Shown here: in pieces, positions 63,786 through 64,000 of the stretch
Layout: each line of letters begins with the position of its first letter
Numbering within the stretch: position 1 is the stretch's first letter
Assembly (NCBI RefSeq): GCF_900128425.1
Contig: NZ_LT635782.1
Location: forward strand, 375,484-439,483
DNA length: 64,000 nt
Source of the DNA: Anaerococcus urinomassiliensis
GTDB taxonomy: Bacteria; Bacillota; Clostridia; Tissierellales; Peptoniphilaceae
Reading direction: 5' to 3'
Notes under the pieces: generated by a model
Database searches by the model: none
The model's input: only the letters and a program-made list of their open reading frames with translations
What the model was told of the DNA's origin: nothing
Made by a program: the position numbers and the translations under genes

Positions 63786-64000
63786 ATGAAAATAAAAACA
63801 ATAATATTTTCTTTACTAGCGATTTTAGCATTTTCAAGCATATCCTACGCAGGCAATAATGCTGATGTTGATTTTAAAGATGCCACGATTAAGACTTGGT
63901 ACGACAATTTAAGCCAAGATGAGAAAACTTCAAAGAAAATAGTTATAGAAGAATTAATGGACTTAGATAATAAGAGAAGTGAATGGTTAGGATGGTATAA
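63786..64000 (+). CDS. Secreted protein, truncated by the window end
   Basis: The ATG at 63786 follows TAGGAG. At least 71 residues are seen: a signal peptide MKIKTIIFSLLAILAFSSIS followed by YAG as the probable cleavage site, then an acidic helical start (DVDFKDATIKTWYDNLSQDE, KTSKKIVIEELMDLDNKRSE). The frame is still open at 64000. Family not recognised. Confidence 0.7.
   Translation, partial: MKIKTIIFSLLAILAFSSISYAGNNADVDFKDATIKTWYDNLSQDEKTSKKIVIEELMDLDNKRSEWLGWY

Overview
The window is low-GC chromosomal DNA from a Gram-positive anaerobe of the Firmicutes. The evidence is the housekeeping content: two T-box leaders, the conserved gene block DUF2232-gdpP-rplI-dnaB, long-form HPF-secA-prfB, and DnaD/DnaI-type replication proteins. 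A Peptoniphilaceae member such as Anaerococcus fits best, but this is inferred from protein flavour and gene order, not tested. No rRNA operon or CRISPR array was seen.

Region 1 (about 1-7370) is the most interesting part. It is a complete streptolysin-S-like gene cluster for a linear azole-containing peptide (LAP/TOMM). In order it encodes an unknown protein, a SagC-like cyclodehydratase partner, a divergent protein that may be a second SagB-like chain, a SagB-type FMN dehydrogenase, a CPBP/CAAX protease (SagE-like), an ABC ATPase, an ABC-2 permease, and a YcaO cyclodehydratase (SagD-like). Last comes a 37-residue precursor gene at 7135-7248, too short for most gene finders. Its leader ends in PGG and its core is WCCSCCCWCWANIFA. 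The enzymes would turn core Cys/Ser into azoles, the protease would remove the leader, and the ABC pair would export the product.

Region 2 (about 7440-13400) is a graveyard of nested insertion sequences: an IS200-type tnpA relic, a decayed IS1182-family transposase, a decayed IS256-family element apparently inserted at its end, and an apparently intact IS21-type element (istA/istB) inside the IS256 copy with a 5-bp target duplication. The IS256 relic also carries three small GC-rich palindromic insertions.

Region 3 (13429-24530) holds a GntR/ABC module with a clear operator, MscL with a zinc ribbon, a Nudix hydrolase, an ANT(6)-like protein lacking its catalytic motif, a DacA-type carboxypeptidase, a promoter-driven structured leader before tRNA-Arg(CCU), tadA, a 2-hydroxyacid dehydrogenase, uridine kinase, a lone glgB, and apbE.

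Region 4 (24576-33540) holds a DUF1846 protein, a broken IS1182-family element, a large metallophosphoesterase, and a Cys-specifier T-box in front of a small lipoprotein and a NitT/TauT-type ABC importer.

Region 5 (33699-44300) is core DNA replication and c-di-AMP turnover: DUF2232, gdpP, rplI, dnaB, a GNAT enzyme, a DnaD-like protein, a DnaI-like loader, NAD(P)HX epimerase, then a T-box and serS.

Region 6 (44373-64000) holds an OatA-like acyltransferase, a D-aspartate-ligase-like ATP-grasp enzyme, a YihY/5-formyl-THF cyclo-ligase fusion, an S9 peptidase, HPF, secA, prfB with its programmed frameshift, trpS, ldh, an IS1182-derived MITE, two NSS-type Na+ symporters (the second with an in-frame amber codon), a HAD phosphatase, and a truncated secreted protein at the window edge.
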